A stretch of 64,000 bases of DNA from Serratia oryzae (GTDB lineage: Bacteria > Pseudomonadota > Gammaproteobacteria > Enterobacterales > Enterobacteriaceae). Every line of letters begins with the position of its first letter. Positions within the stretch are counted from its first letter, which is position 1. Below the pieces are notes generated by a model. It saw nothing but the letters and a program-made list of their open reading frames with translations. It was not told the origin of the DNA and made no database searches. Positions 18,729-28,798 of the stretch are shown one piece after another. The translations under genes were made by a program, and so were the position numbers. The stretch is taken from assembly GCF_001976145.1 (NCBI RefSeq), contig NZ_MOXD01000014.1, positions 1 through 64,000 of the forward strand, written 5' to 3'.

Positions 18729-19319
18729 ATGCTGTATATCTTTGATTTAGGTAATGTGATCGTCGATATCGATTTCAAACGTGTACTGGGGGTGTGGAGT
18801 AATTTGAGCGGTACACCGCTGGCAATGTTGACCGATCGTTTCAGCATGGGCGAAGTCTTCCAGCAGCACGAACGCGGTGAAATCAGCGACGAAGATTTTG
18901 CTGCCAAACTCTGTGAGGAGATGGGGATTGCGCTCAGTTTCGAACAATTCGCCACCGGCTGGCAGGCGGTGTTTGTCGCCCTGCGCCCGGAGGTGATCGA
19001 CATCATGCATCGCTTGCGCGCCGAGGGGCATCGCGTGGTGGTGTTGTCAAATACCAACCGCCTGCACTGCAACTACTGGCCGCAGCACTACCCGCAGGTG
19101 GCTGAAGCGGCCGATCATATGTACCTGTCGCAAGATATCGGTATGCGCAAACCCGATGCCAGTATTTATCAGCATGTGCTGGCTGCGGAAAATACCCCGC
19201 CAGAGCATGCGGTGTTTTTCGACGATGTTGCCGCCAATGTGGCAGCGGCCGAAGCGCTGGGTATCAAAGCGGTGCAGGTGACCGATCGGCAGGTGATTCC
19301 GGCTTATTTTGCTCAATAA
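18729..19319 (+). CDS. yihX: YihX, HAD-type alpha-D-glucose-1-phosphate phosphatase
   Basis: The 196-residue protein has HAD motif I FDLGNVIVDID at 5-15 (nucleophile D6), motif II SNTNR, and the late motif FFDDVAANV. E. coli YihX (199 residues) dephosphorylates alpha-glucose-1-phosphate and related sugar phosphates. AGGAGAGGA precedes the ATG at 18729. The reading frame is open upstream, but that part includes the typA trailer and has no family match. An ERIC follows 11 bases after the stop. Confidence 0.93.
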   Translation: MLYIFDLGNVIVDIDFKRVLGVWSNLSGTPLAMLTDRFSMGEVFQQHERGEISDEDFAAKLCEEMGIALSFEQFATGWQAVFVALRPEVIDIMHRLRAEGHRVVVLSNTNRLHCNYWPQHYPQVAEAADHMYLSQDIGMRKPDASIYQHVLAAENTPPEHAVFFDDVAANVAAAEALGIKAVQVTDRQVIPAYFAQ

Positions 19320-19330
19320 ACACCGCGCGT

Positions 19331-19457
19331 TATACCCGTTATACTTCAAGCTGCTTGGGTGTTGGCTGCGCGCTGTCGCCCCAGTCACATAGTTATCTAT
19401 GCTCCTGGGCTCCCCAGCGCTTGCCGCCTACAAGCAACTCGAATTATTTTGGGTATA
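19331..19457 (-). repeat. ERIC element 2
   Basis: Another 127-bp element bounded by TATACCC and GGGTATA, with CCCCAGTCAC and GCTCCTGGG cores and terminal arms CTTCAAGCTGCTTG/CAAGCAACTCGAA. Its orientation is opposite to element 1. It sits between yihX and yihY and ends 36 bases before the yihY start. Confidence 0.92.
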
Positions 19458-19493
19458 AGCTTAAGGCGTAGGGCTCGATCTCAAGGAGTGGAT

Positions 19494-20372
19494 ATGTCGT
19501 TTTTCCGCCGAAAAAAGCTGTCTGCGCCGTTTAAACCCGGAGTGACCTTCGGGCGGTTGCTGATGAAACGTATCGATCACGATGGCTTGACCATGTTGGC
19601 AGGCCATCTGGCCTATGTTTCTTTGCTTTCTCTGGTGCCGCTGATTACCGTAGTGTTTGCGCTGTTTGCTGCTTTCCCGATGTTTTCTGACATCAGCGTC
19701 CAGTTGAAAAGCTTTATTTTCTCTAATTTTATGCCTGCTGCTGGTAACGTGATCCAACGTTACCTCGAGCAGTTTGTTGCCAACTCCAACAAGATGACGG
19801 CGGTAGGGACCTGCGGCCTGATAATTACCGCGCTGTTGCTGATATCCTCGGTGGATACCGTGCTGAACACCATTTGGCGCAGCAAGAATAAACGCCCGAT
19901 CGTGTTTTCTTTTGCGGTTTATTGGATGGTGCTGACCTTGGGGCCGCTGTTGGTGGGGGCCAGCATGGCGATCAGCTCTTATCTGTTGTCGCTGAATTGG
20001 CTGGCACAAACCGGCGTTAATGGCCTGATTGATGAAGTACTGCGGGTTTTTCCATTGCTCCTGTCGTGGGTATCTTTCTGGCTGCTGTACAGTATCGTCC
20101 CTACAGTGCGGGTGCCGCCAAAGGATGCGCTGGTCGGTGCTCTGGTGGCCGGGGTACTGTTTGAACTGGGTAAAAAGGCTTTTGCGTTTTACGTCACCAT
20201 GTTTCCGTCTTATCAGCTGATCTATGGCGTGTTGGCGGTGATTCCCATTTTATTCCTGTGGGTGTATTGGAGCTGGTGTATCGTGTTACTCGGTGCCGAA
20301 ATCACCGTTACGTTGAGTGAATATCGTGTCTATCAGCAACAGCAGAAATGGGGGCAGGAAGAGCATTTATGA
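19494..20372 (+). CDS. yihY: YihY/virulence factor BrkB family inner membrane protein
   Basis: The 292-residue protein has about six transmembrane helices. The first contains [27 protein letters not shown], the family hallmark. It was once called RNase BN but is not that nuclease. Its transport or other function is unknown. The ATG at 19494 follows AAGGAG. A longer frame starting inside the ERIC is not credible. The stop overlaps the start of dtd (ATGA), so the two genes are coupled. Confidence 0.93.
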   Translation: MSFFRRKKLSAPFKPGVTFGRLLMKRIDHDGLTMLAGHLAYVSLLSLVPLITVVFALFAAFPMFSDISVQLKSFIFSNFMPAAGNVIQRYLEQFVANSNKMTAVGTCGLIITALLLISSVDTVLNTIWRSKNKRPIVFSFAVYWMVLTLGPLLVGASMAISSYLLSLNWLAQTGVNGLIDEVLRVFPLLLSWVSFWLLYSIVPTVRVPPKDALVGALVAGVLFELGKKAFAFYVTMFPSYQLIYGVLAVIPILFLWVYWSWCIVLLGAEITVTLSEYRVYQQQQKWGQEEHL

Positions 20373-20806
20373 TTGCGTTAATTCAGCGGGTGTTAAATGC
20401 TAGCGTAGTGGTTGAAGGCCAGACGGTAGGCAAGATTGGCCCCGGCTTGTTAGTGCTGTTGGGGGTTGAGGCGGACGATAACGAACAAAAAGCCGAGCGC
20501 CTGTGTGAGCGAGTGCTGGGATACCGCATCTTTGGCGATGAGAACGACAAGATGAACCTCAACGTACAGCAAGCCGGTGGCAGCGTGCTGGTGGTGTCGC
20601 AGTTTACTCTGGTTGCCGACACGCAAAAAGGTATGCGCCCGAGCTTCTCGCGGGGCGCTGCGCCGAGCGATGCCGATCGGCTGTATCAGTATTTTGTTGG
20701 TCAGTGCCGTGAGCGCGGGATGGAAACCCAGACCGGTGAGTTTGCCGCCGATATGAAAGTGGCACTGGTGAACGATGGACCGGTAACATTCTGGCTGCAA
20801 GTATAA
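20369..20806 (+). CDS. dtd: D-aminoacyl-tRNA deacylase
   Basis: Dtd removes D-amino acids (and Gly from tRNA-Ala) wrongly attached to tRNA. The 145-residue length equals that of E. coli, and the signature motifs SQFTLVAD and GPVTFWLQV are present. The ATG at 20369 overlaps the yihY stop and is preceded by GGAAGAG. An upstream Met seven codons earlier is not needed. Confidence 0.96.
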   Translation: MIALIQRVLNASVVVEGQTVGKIGPGLLVLLGVEADDNEQKAERLCERVLGYRIFGDENDKMNLNVQQAGGSVLVVSQFTLVADTQKGMRPSFSRGAAPSDADRLYQYFVGQCRERGMETQTGEFAADMKVALVNDGPVTFWLQV

Positions 20807-20813
20807 GTATTAA

Positions 20814-20937
20814 TACTCGTCATACTTCAAGTTGTATCGTTGTTGGCTACGTGCACTCATCCCAGTCACTTACCGCGTATAAGCTCCTGGGGACGCGTGC
20901 ACTTGCCGCCTAGCCGCAACTCGAATTATGTAGAGTA
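20814..20937 (-). repeat. ERIC element 3
   Basis: About 124 bp with the ERIC cores CCCAGTCACTTACC and TAAGCTCCTGGGGA and pairing ends (TACTCGTCATACTTCAAGTTG with CAACTCGAATTATGTAGAGTA). The termini have drifted from TATACCC. It starts 7 bases after dtd and ends 19 bases before the fabY start, next to its ribosome binding site. Confidence 0.88.
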
Positions 20938-20956
20938 CACGAGAGAGAAGGCGTCT

Positions 20957-21895
20957 ATGTATCACCTACGAGTTCCCGTAACAGAACAAGAACTGAAAGC
21001 GTACTACCAGTTTCGCTGGGAAATGCTGCGCAAGCCATTGCATCAGCCAGTGGGTTCGGAAAAGGATGCCTACGACGCCATGGCGCACCATCAGATGGTG
21101 GTGGACGAGAATGGCAAGATTGTGGCCATTGGGCGGTTGTATATCAATGCGGATAACGAAGCCGCCATCCGCTTTCTGGCGGTCGACCCTACGGTGCAAG
21201 ACAAAGGCCTGGGCACGCTGGTGGCGATGACGCTGGAGTCGGTCGCGCGCCAGGAAGGGGTGAAGCGGGTGGTGTGTAGCGCGCGTGAAGATGCCGTCGA
21301 TTTCTTTGCCAAACTGGGCTTTATTAATCAGGGGGAGATCACTGCCCCGCAAACCACGCCAATCCGTCACTATCTGATGATTAAGCCGGTAGCCACGCTG
21401 GATGATATCCTGCATCGCCCTGACTGGTGCGGGCAACTGCAGCAGGCCTGGTACGAGCATATTCCGCTGAGCGAAAAGATGGGCGTGCGTATCAGCCAGT
21501 ATACCGGGCAGCGTTTTGTCACCACCATGCCGGAGGTGGGCAACCAGAACCCGCATCATACGCTGTTTGCCGGCAGCCTGTTTTCGCTGGCGACGCTGAC
21601 CGCCTGGGGGTTGATCTGGCTGCTGCTGCGTGAGCGCCATCTGGGCGGCACCATTATTCTGGCGGATGCCCATATTCGTTACAGCAAACCTATCACCGGC
21701 CGCCCGCGTGCGGTGGCGGATCTCAGCTCACTCAGTGGCGATCTCGCTCGTTTGGCCCGCGGCCGCCGGGCACGGGTGCAGGCGGAGGTCCATTTGTTTG
21801 GTGATGAGGATGAAGGGGCTATATTTGAGGGCACCTATATGGTGCTGCCTGCCGAACCGGATGAACCGTTGGACAAGGGCGGTTCAGAAGCGTAG
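20957..21895 (+). CDS. fabY: FabY (YiiD), bifunctional GNAT/thioesterase-fold protein
   Basis: The 312-residue protein fuses an N-terminal GNAT acetyltransferase domain (about 1-150; [20 protein letters not shown] and the acetyl-CoA loop QDKGLGT) to a C-terminal hotdog-fold YiiD_C domain (about 160-300; [21 protein letters not shown]). E. coli FabY supports initiation of fatty acid synthesis when FabH is missing. I chose ATG 20957 after AGAGAAGG, giving MYHLRVP. E. coli has about 16 more residues, but here the equivalent DNA is ERIC repeat, so the N-terminus is shorter. Confidence 0.92.
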   Translation: MYHLRVPVTEQELKAYYQFRWEMLRKPLHQPVGSEKDAYDAMAHHQMVVDENGKIVAIGRLYINADNEAAIRFLAVDPTVQDKGLGTLVAMTLESVARQEGVKRVVCSAREDAVDFFAKLGFINQGEITAPQTTPIRHYLMIKPVATLDDILHRPDWCGQLQQAWYEHIPLSEKMGVRISQYTGQRFVTTMPEVGNQNPHHTLFAGSLFSLATLTAWGLIWLLLRERHLGGTIILADAHIRYSKPITGRPRAVADLSSLSGDLARLARGRRARVQAEVHLFGDEDEGAIFEGTYMVLPAEPDEPLDKGGSEA

Positions 21896-21982
21896 TCAGC
21901 TATACTCGTCTAAGCGAAAAACAGCATAAAGATGCAGCAAAGGCTGAAGGTACGGCCTCCTTCTCCCTGTGGAAGGGGGCGG

Positions 21983-22018
21983 GGTGAGGGGGCTTGTTGT
22001 GCAGAGGAGCCCCTCACC
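21983..22018. repeat. GC-rich palindromic element between fabY and yicH
   Basis: GGTGAGGGGGCT and AGCCCCTCACC pair with one bulged G around a 13-base loop. They follow a CCTTCTCCCTGTGGAAGGGGGCG tract of the kind seen in dispersed GC-rich palindromes of enterics. It lies between convergent genes, and no T-run is present. Confidence 0.4.
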
Positions 22019-22050
22019 TAACAGGTTAGCCTTAACGAACGGTATTGCGT

Positions 22051-23715
22051 TTATGGCAGCTGTTGCTCCAGCGTTTGCCCTTCTTTACTGGTCGCCTGCA
22101 GGTGGCCCTGTAGTGAAGACTTGAACGACCCATCTCCGTTCAACATCCCTTTCAACTGCAATTGCAGGTTACCTTCACCTTCCAACGGCACCGGCTGCCA
22201 TCCCCAATGCTGTAAGGTATTTAATGGCACTGAGCGCCCATCAAAAGACAGCGTGAATGGTTTGCCGGGTTGCTGGCTGACGTTAGCTTTGGCGTCCAGC
22301 AGGCCATCAGGCATAAAGGCGCTCAGCTCGGTAACGTTGATCTGCTGCGCATCAGCATCCAGCGCCAGAGAAGGGCGACGTACGTCAACCTTGTTGAAGG
22401 TGGCATCGCTGCCGTTGAGCTTCAATGAACCGGACCAGATGCCCCATTGATGGTCGTTTGCCAGTAGCAGATTGCTGCCATAACCATCCAATGCGGTGAT
22501 CTGGAAAGGGAAATCCGGATTGATATCGATAATCAGGTTACGGTTGGTCGTCAGCTTGCCGATATACACTTGCGCTAACCAGCTCGGCAGCGGTTGCAGC
22601 CAGAGCGCGCGCCAATTGATGGGCAACGTATACTCCAGTGCGGCCATGGCCACTTCATCAAGCTGCAACCGCTTGTTGGCGCGCAGCCAATTGCCGGAGG
22701 TGCGTAGCAGCCCGCCTTCCCAACGGGTGGTGAACTGTTGAATGGTGATACCGGCCGGTGAAAGCTGCATACTGATGATCGGATCGATCAGATGGAAATT
22801 GCCGTGAATAATGTGGCCCGCATTAAAACTGAGCGTTCCATCCTGGCTGCTCCAGTCACCTTGTTGGAACGTGACGCTTTGCAGTGATAAATCGAGATCG
22901 TTAATTGCCCAATCTTTCCCTTCCAGGCGTGCATCAATCAGATCAAAGCGTTTCACCGTAATCGATGGCAGAGCGGTGAAGTGCCCCCAGAACTGTTCCA
23001 GCGTCAGCGGGGTTTGCAGGCGTACCTTGCTCAGGCGCAGGCGTTCTACCAGCCAGCTGCCGTCGGCAGCGCGGCTGGCAACACCGGTCAGATCCCCTTG
23101 AGCCAGATCGGCACCAAAATCGCTCAGTATCAATTGGTCTTGCTTGATTTCACCCTGTACCAGCACTTGCGAGGCGGGAATACCATTCAATACCATCAAA
23201 CCGGCACTGAACTGGAACTGGTTGTTTTCACCCAGTAGATGACCAGCGCTTGGCTGCCAGGGAGTCACTCCCGCATTCACCTTCTGCGCGTCCAACTGCC
23301 AGCCTGCATCGTTAGATTGCAATGCCATATTGCTCAGTTGCAGCGTATCTGCCTGTAGCGGCAAGCTCATGCCCTGCTGTGGTTTTACGTTGAGCGTCCC
23401 ATCGCGCAACGTCACGCTGCCGAAGTAACGCGGCTCAGTGATCTGCCGTAAGCTGAAAGCCAAGTCAACCTGCTTGGCGGCCAGCGCCTGTGGCTGATTA
23501 GCCTGGGCCAGGGTGACCCCTTCCAGCATGATCTGCCCTGGTTTACTCCAGGAATGGGTGATTTTCTCCACCGATAGGCGGTATTCACTGTTGTTACTGA
23601 TCCAGCGGCTCATCCAGCCCGCAGCCCAGCGCGTTTGCCCCAAGACGTAAACCAGCACCACGGCAAGCACCGCCAGCAGTAACAACGTCAGCAACAGCTT
23701 TCCGATAAATTTCAT
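22051..23715 (-). CDS. yicH: YicH, AsmA-family inner-membrane-anchored protein
   Basis: The 554-residue protein has one N-terminal transmembrane helix (about 5-27, KLLLTLLLLAVLAVVLVYVLG) followed by a long beta-rich periplasmic region. Conserved blocks include TRWEGGLLRTSGNWLR and LIIDINPDFPFQITALDGYG, shared with E. coli YicH. AsmA-like proteins are thought to bridge the periplasm and move phospholipids towards the outer membrane; this is inferred for YicH. It has its own transcription unit downstream of xanP. Confidence 0.88.
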   Translation of the reverse strand: MKFIGKLLLTLLLLAVLAVVLVYVLGQTRWAAGWMSRWISNNSEYRLSVEKITHSWSKPGQIMLEGVTLAQANQPQALAAKQVDLAFSLRQITEPRYFGSVTLRDGTLNVKPQQGMSLPLQADTLQLSNMALQSNDAGWQLDAQKVNAGVTPWQPSAGHLLGENNQFQFSAGLMVLNGIPASQVLVQGEIKQDQLILSDFGADLAQGDLTGVASRAADGSWLVERLRLSKVRLQTPLTLEQFWGHFTALPSITVKRFDLIDARLEGKDWAINDLDLSLQSVTFQQGDWSSQDGTLSFNAGHIIHGNFHLIDPIISMQLSPAGITIQQFTTRWEGGLLRTSGNWLRANKRLQLDEVAMAALEYTLPINWRALWLQPLPSWLAQVYIGKLTTNRNLIIDINPDFPFQITALDGYGSNLLLANDHQWGIWSGSLKLNGSDATFNKVDVRRPSLALDADAQQINVTELSAFMPDGLLDAKANVSQQPGKPFTLSFDGRSVPLNTLQHWGWQPVPLEGEGNLQLQLKGMLNGDGSFKSSLQGHLQATSKEGQTLEQQLP

Positions 23716-23799
23716 CGTCCAAATCCGTAGCGGTCAGAAAAGATACCCTGTTTATGCCGTAATTATCCCGCCAGCTCAAGTGCAATAGCCTGAAAGACA

Positions 23800-23838
23800 A
23801 TAAAAAAACGGCCGCTAGCGCTCTGCTATCGGCCGTTT
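23800..23838 (-). terminator. xanP terminator
   Basis: AAACGGCCG/CGGCCGTTT with further pairing inside is followed on the minus strand by a run of seven T. It lies 21 bases after the xanP stop. Confidence 0.85.
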
Positions 23839-23859
23839 CACCATTTTGCGTGAAATCGG

Positions 23860-25254
23860 TTATTTTTCCTGCGGGAACAATAGGTTCAGCACAATGGCGG
23901 TGATCCCCCCGGCGGCGATACCGGAAGAGAACAGGGTTTTCAGCCAGTCTGGGGCAAACTGCAGGATCAGTGGCTGCTGGGAAACGCCCATCCCGACGGC
24001 CAACGACAGCGCCATAATCATGATTGCACGACGGTTCAGCGTCTCGCGGGAAACGATACGCACACCAGAGGCGGCAATGGTACCAAACATCACAATGGTG
24101 GCCCCCCCCAGAACCGGCTCTGGAATGTGCAGCACGATACCGGCAACCGCAGGGAACAGCCCCAGCACGATCAGCATCAGGGCGACGACGAAGCCAACGT
24201 AGCGGCTGGCGACGCCGGTTAATTGGATCACCCCGTTGTTCTGGCCGAAACAGGAGTTCGGGAAGGTGTTGAATACCGCTGACAGCATGGAGTTCAGGCC
24301 GTTGGCCAGCACGCCGCCTTTGAGGCGCTTCATATAGAGCGGGCCGCTGACCGGCTGTTCGGAAACGTCGGAGGTTGCCGTGATATCGCCAATGGTTTCC
24401 AACGAGGTCACCATAAAGATCAGCATCAGCGGCAGCAGCAGGTTCCAGTCAAAGCCCAGGCCGTAATACAGCGGCGTTGGGATATTGATCGTGGCAGTAT
24501 TGGTGACCGGCTGGGTTTCCGGCAGCATGCCCATCGCCCAGGCCAACAGATAGCCGACGGCCATGGCGATCACCAGTGAGGCCACGCGCAGGTAAGGGTT
24601 GCGTTGGCGATTGAGCAGGATAATCACCACCAGCACCACGCCAGCCAGCAACAGATTTTTCGGGGCACCAAAGGTATGGTCATTCATGGCCGCGTAGCCA
24701 CCGCCGATGGAGGTCAGGCCAACCTGAATCAGCGACAGGCCGATAATCATCACCACAATACCGGATACCAGCGGGGTAATAATGCGGCGCGCCAGGTGCA
24801 GCACCCTGGAGAGCAAAATTTCAGTACAGGAAGCCACCATCAGCGTGCCGAACAGCGCCGCCATCATGGTTGGCACGTCGGCACCGCCGTTTTTCAACGC
24901 CAGCCCGCCCATAATCAGCGGCGAGACAAAGTTAAAGCTGGTGCCCTGAATGGACAGCAGGCCAGAACCCACCGGCCCCCAGGTTTTGATTTGCAGAATG
25001 GAGGCCAGGCCTGAAGCAAACAGCGACATGCTGATAATGCGCTGTGTATCTTGCGCGGGCAAACCCAGTGCCTGGCAGATCAGCAGGGCCGGGGTGATCA
25101 CGGCGACAAACATTGCCAGCAAATGTTGACCGGCGGCAAACAGGGTCTGCGGCAGCGGCGGGCGATCTTCCAAGTGATAAATCAGTTCACTGGTGCGTGG
25201 CGCGGTTGCTGATGTTTTTTGTATGGCATCGAGCTCAGCGGATTGAATGGACAT
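23860..25254 (-). CDS. xanP: XanP, xanthine:H+ symporter
   Basis: The 464-residue NCS2/NAT-family permease has about 14 membrane segments. The family signature appears as [17 protein letters not shown], with the His near the N-terminus in [12 protein letters not shown]. It is nearly collinear with E. coli XanP (463). It imports xanthine. It is divergent from gltS, and a PurR-like operator lies about 55 bases upstream of the start. Confidence 0.94.
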   Translation of the reverse strand: MSIQSAELDAIQKTSATAPRTSELIYHLEDRPPLPQTLFAAGQHLLAMFVAVITPALLICQALGLPAQDTQRIISMSLFASGLASILQIKTWGPVGSGLLSIQGTSFNFVSPLIMGGLALKNGGADVPTMMAALFGTLMVASCTEILLSRVLHLARRIITPLVSGIVVMIIGLSLIQVGLTSIGGGYAAMNDHTFGAPKNLLLAGVVLVVIILLNRQRNPYLRVASLVIAMAVGYLLAWAMGMLPETQPVTNTATINIPTPLYYGLGFDWNLLLPLMLIFMVTSLETIGDITATSDVSEQPVSGPLYMKRLKGGVLANGLNSMLSAVFNTFPNSCFGQNNGVIQLTGVASRYVGFVVALMLIVLGLFPAVAGIVLHIPEPVLGGATIVMFGTIAASGVRIVSRETLNRRAIMIMALSLAVGMGVSQQPLILQFAPDWLKTLFSSGIAAGGITAIVLNLLFPQEK

Positions 25255-25308
25255 GGTGTGGCGTTCCCTGAAGCGGCAAAGGAGGCATTTTAATGATCCG
25301 CCTCACAA

Positions 25309-25324
25309 AAGCAAACGGTTGCGC
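25309..25324. promoter_or_regulatory. PurR-like operator upstream of xanP
   Basis: AAGCAAACGGTTGCGC matches the PurR consensus ACGCAAACGTTTGCGT at 13 of 16 positions, including the central CAAACG core. Control of a purine transporter by PurR would make sense, but this is a prediction. Confidence 0.45.
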
Positions 25325-25450
25325 GCGAATATTTTTGTAAGCTCTAACCTTATGGAGGTCACATTTTTATTCATTTTTTCTTTTTTTATTAGTTGTTTCC
25401 ACTAATAATTCACTGCTCATCGAGTTAAAAACCTGACGAAATTTATGGTT

Positions 25451-25456
25451 TATAAT
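25451..25456 (+). promoter_or_regulatory. gltS promoter -10
   Basis: A perfect TATAAT lies 35 bases before the gltS ATG. The -35 region is poor (GTTAAA at 21 bases or CTGACG at 12), so the assignment is tentative. Confidence 0.4.
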
Positions 25457-25491
25457 TTATTGTATATCGATTCTTACATGGAGTACTTGAG

Positions 25492-26694
25492 ATGTTCCAT
25501 CTCGATACCTATGGCACTTTAGTTGCTGCCACGCTGGTTTTGCTCCTCGGGGGCAAATGTGTCCGTTCCATCCCTTGGCTGAGAAAATATACTATTCCGG
25601 CCCCGGTTGCGGGCGGTTTGTTGGTGGCATTGCTTCTGTTGCTGGCGAAAAAAACCGTTGATTGGGAGGTCAGCTTTGATATGTCGCTGAGAGATCCCCT
25701 GATGCTAGCTTTTTTCGCCACCATTGGCCTGAACGCTAACCTGGCGCGTTTGCGTGCAGGGGGTAAGGCGCTGTTTGTCTTTGTGTTTGTGGTGCTGGGT
25801 TTACTGCTGGTGCAAAACGCCATTGGTATCGGCATGGCGAAAATACTGGGCCTGAATCCGCTGATGGGCTTGATTGCCGGTTCGATTACGCTTTCTGGTG
25901 GCCATGGCACCGGTGCCGCCTGGAGCAAAGTGTTTATTGAACGCTATGGCTTTGAGAATGCTACTGAAGTTGCAATAGCTTGCGCGACTTTTGGCCTGGT
26001 ACTCGGGGGGCTGATCGGTGGCCCGGTGGCGCGGTATCTGGTGAAGCACTCTTCAACGCCGGAAGGAACGCCGGAAGATAGCGTGCAGCCGAGCGGGTTT
26101 GAAAAACCGGAAAGTGGCCGTTTGATCACTTCACTGGTGATGATCGAAACCATCGCCATGATCGCTATCTGCCTGAGCCTCGGGAAATTTATTTTTGGAT
26201 TACTGAGCGGCAGTACCTTCGAACTGCCCATGTTTGTCTGCGTGCTGTTTGTCGGGGTGATCCTCAGTAACACGCTGTCGGCCACCGGTTTCTATACGGT
26301 GTTCGAACGTGCCGTTTCGGTGTTGGGTAACGTCAGCCTGTCGCTGTTTCTGGCGATGGCGCTGATGAGCCTGCGTTTGTGGGAACTGGCCTCCTTGGCA
26401 TTGCCGATGCTGGCGATCCTGGTGGTGCAGGCCTTGGTGATGGCGCTGTATGCGATCTTTGTGACCTACCGCGTGATGGGCAAAAACTATGATGCTGCGG
26501 TGCTGGCGGCGGGGCACTGTGGTTTTGGTATGGGGGCAACGCCGACCGCCATTGCCAATATGCAGGCGATTACCGATCGCTTTGGCCCTTCGCACCTGTC
26601 GTTTCTGGTGGTGCCGATGGTGGGGGCGTTCTTTATCGATATCGCCAATGCCATCGTGATTAAGCTGTACTTGATGTTGCCGATGTTTGGTTAA
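25492..26694 (+). CDS. gltS: GltS, sodium/glutamate symporter
   Basis: The 400-residue inner-membrane carrier of the ESS family imports glutamate with Na+. The two inverted repeats each end in a characteristic re-entrant loop: SGGHGTGAAWSK in the first half and GHCGFGMGATPTAIANM in the second. Length equals E. coli GltS. A GGAG 12 bases upstream supports ATG 25492. The stop lies 22 bases before the convergent recG stop, with no clear terminator between. Confidence 0.96.
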   Translation: MFHLDTYGTLVAATLVLLLGGKCVRSIPWLRKYTIPAPVAGGLLVALLLLLAKKTVDWEVSFDMSLRDPLMLAFFATIGLNANLARLRAGGKALFVFVFVVLGLLLVQNAIGIGMAKILGLNPLMGLIAGSITLSGGHGTGAAWSKVFIERYGFENATEVAIACATFGLVLGGLIGGPVARYLVKHSSTPEGTPEDSVQPSGFEKPESGRLITSLVMIETIAMIAICLSLGKFIFGLLSGSTFELPMFVCVLFVGVILSNTLSATGFYTVFERAVSVLGNVSLSLFLAMALMSLRLWELASLALPMLAILVVQALVMALYAIFVTYRVMGKNYDAAVLAAGHCGFGMGATPTAIANMQAITDRFGPSHLSFLVVPMVGAFFIDIANAIVIKLYLMLPMFG

Positions 26695-26716
26695 GGGATG
26701 TAGGAAAGCGACAGAA

Positions 26717-28798
26717 TCAGGCGTTGGAGTAACGGGCGGTTTCAGGTAGCCAGCGCTCAATCAGGGCGTGGGCATGTTGCGGATAATGCTGGTGGATGTG
26801 GCGTGCCACGCGCTGAACTTCTGGGATCATCGCCTGATCGCGCAACAGGTCGGCCACTCTGAACTCTGCGCTGCCGGTTTGGCGCGTGCCCAACAGCTCA
26901 CCCGGCCCACGGATTTCCAGGTCACGCTGGGCGATCACAAAGCCGTCGTTACTGTCGCGCAGCACCTGCAGGCGCTTTTGCGCCGTTTTGCTGAGCGGCG
27001 TTTTATACAGCAGCACGCAGTGAGAGGCGACGGCACCACGGCCAACGCGGCCGCGTAGCTGGTGCAACTGCGCTAACCCGAGCCGCTCCGGGTTCTCGAT
27101 GATCATCAGGCTGGCATTCGGTACATCCACGCCCACTTCGATCACCGTGGTGGCCACCAGTAGCTGTAATTCACCCTGCTTAAAGGCCTGCATCACCGCC
27201 TGCTTCTCCTGTGCCTTCATGCGGCCATGCACCAGCGCCACCTTCAGCTCCGGCAAGGCCGTTTTCAGCTCCTCCCAGGTGGCTTCTGCTGCCTGAGCTT
27301 CCAACAGATCGGACTCTTCAATCAGGGTACAAACCCAATACGCCTGGCGGTTTTCCTCTACGCAGGCGCTTTTTACGCGCTGAATGATATCGGTGCGGCG
27401 CGTATCGGGGATCGCCACGGTGGTTACCGGGGTGCGGCCCGGAGGCAGTTCATCAATAACGGAAGTGTCGAGATCGGCATAGGCGGTCATAGCCAGCGTA
27501 CGGGGGATCGGCGTGGCGGTCATGATCAACTGATGGGCATGGAACCCTTGTTCTTCGCCCTTTTCCCACAGGGCTAGCCGTTGGTGCACGCCAAAGCGGT
27601 GCTGCTCATCGATAATGACCAGCGCCAAGCCGTTGAACTGCACCTGTTCTTGGAAGATAGCGTGTGTTCCTACCACCATTGAGACTTGCCCGCTGGCGAT
27701 CGCGTCCTGCTGTGCGATGCGTGCTTTGCCTTTTTGCTTTCCAGCCAGCCAGCCCACTTCAATTCCCAGTGGTTCAAACCACTGGCGGAAGTTATTGGCG
27801 TGCTGCTCGGCCAGCAGTTCGGTCGGGGCCATCAGTGCCACCTGTTTACCGTGCGCGATGGCACGTAGGGCGGCCAGTGCGGCGACCAGGGTTTTACCTG
27901 AACCCACATCCCCCTGCACCAGGCGCATCATCGGGAAACCTTTCTGCATATCGGCTTCGATATCGGCCACCACGCGCTTTTGTGCACCGGTTGGAGCAAA
28001 GGGCAATTGGGCAAGAAAGCGGTTTTTCAGCCGATCGTCTGGCGTCAGTGACAATGCTTTGTAGCTTTGCGCGCCTGCCCGGACTGCCAGCATGCTGAGA
28101 TTATGCGCCAACAGCTCTTCCAGAATCAGGCGTCTTTGTGCCGGGTGTTTACCCTGCTCCAGATCGGCCAGTTGGATATCCGGCGGTGGGCGGTGCAGGG
28201 TATGCAGCGCCTGCGGCAGGCTGATCAAGCCACCGCTCAGTTCTGCAGGCAGTAACTCGGCGATGGCGCAGGTATTCAGCAACTCCAGTGCCTGATCGGT
28301 CAACTTGCGCAGCGTGGCCTGGCGGACCCCTTCGGTGGTGGGATAGACCGGCGTCAGGGCCTCCTGCAGTTCCACTTCGCTGCTTTCACCCTGTATACGA
28401 TATTCAGGGTGAATGATTTCGGCACCGTGATTGCCGCGTTTGATTTCGCCGTATGCCGTTACGCGGCGGCCAGTTGCCAGGCTGTTTTTCATCGCTGCGT
28501 TGAAGTTGAAGAAGCGCATGGTTAAAAGGCCGGTACCGTCGCTGATCTGGCAGGTCAGCATGCGGCGGCGGCCAAAACTGATATCGCTACGCAGCACTTC
28601 CCCTTCCACCGTGGCAAAAATACCGGGCAGCAGATCGTTGATGGGATAAAGGCGGGTGCGATCTTCGTAACGCAGGGGGAGGTGCAGCAGTAAATCTTGA
28701 ATCGTATTCAGGCCAATTTTGGCTAATTTCGCTGCCTGGCTGGCTCCAACCCCGGAAAGTGTTGTAAGAGGCACGGCATCCAGCAGGCGGCCTTTCAT
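26717..28798 (-). CDS. recG: RecG, ATP-dependent DNA helicase
   Basis: RecG reverses stalled forks and branch-migrates Holliday junctions. The 693-residue protein has an N-terminal wedge/OB domain (ATVEGEVLRSD...) and SF2 helicase motifs: Walker A GDVGSGKT, Walker B DEQH, motif III TATPIPRT and motif VI QLRGRVGRG. Start ATG 28798 overlaps the trmH stop by 4 bases (ATGA) and gives the same N-terminus as E. coli, MKGRLLDAVPL. It is the last gene of the gmk-rpoZ-spoT-trmH-recG unit. Confidence 0.97.
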   Translation of the reverse strand: MKGRLLDAVPLTTLSGVGASQAAKLAKIGLNTIQDLLLHLPLRYEDRTRLYPINDLLPGIFATVEGEVLRSDISFGRRRMLTCQISDGTGLLTMRFFNFNAAMKNSLATGRRVTAYGEIKRGNHGAEIIHPEYRIQGESSEVELQEALTPVYPTTEGVRQATLRKLTDQALELLNTCAIAELLPAELSGGLISLPQALHTLHRPPPDIQLADLEQGKHPAQRRLILEELLAHNLSMLAVRAGAQSYKALSLTPDDRLKNRFLAQLPFAPTGAQKRVVADIEADMQKGFPMMRLVQGDVGSGKTLVAALAALRAIAHGKQVALMAPTELLAEQHANNFRQWFEPLGIEVGWLAGKQKGKARIAQQDAIASGQVSMVVGTHAIFQEQVQFNGLALVIIDEQHRFGVHQRLALWEKGEEQGFHAHQLIMTATPIPRTLAMTAYADLDTSVIDELPPGRTPVTTVAIPDTRRTDIIQRVKSACVEENRQAYWVCTLIEESDLLEAQAAEATWEELKTALPELKVALVHGRMKAQEKQAVMQAFKQGELQLLVATTVIEVGVDVPNASLMIIENPERLGLAQLHQLRGRVGRGAVASHCVLLYKTPLSKTAQKRLQVLRDSNDGFVIAQRDLEIRGPGELLGTRQTGSAEFRVADLLRDQAMIPEVQRVARHIHQHYPQHAHALIERWLPETARYSNA

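Noticed and set aside
19359-19493. A longer yihY beginning inside ERIC 2
   Set aside because: The added residues come from the repeat. AAGGAG precedes ATG 19494, which gives the family length.
20840-20956. An upstream start of fabY within the ERIC
   Set aside because: The sequence is repeat DNA, and the ribosome binding site belongs to ATG 20957.
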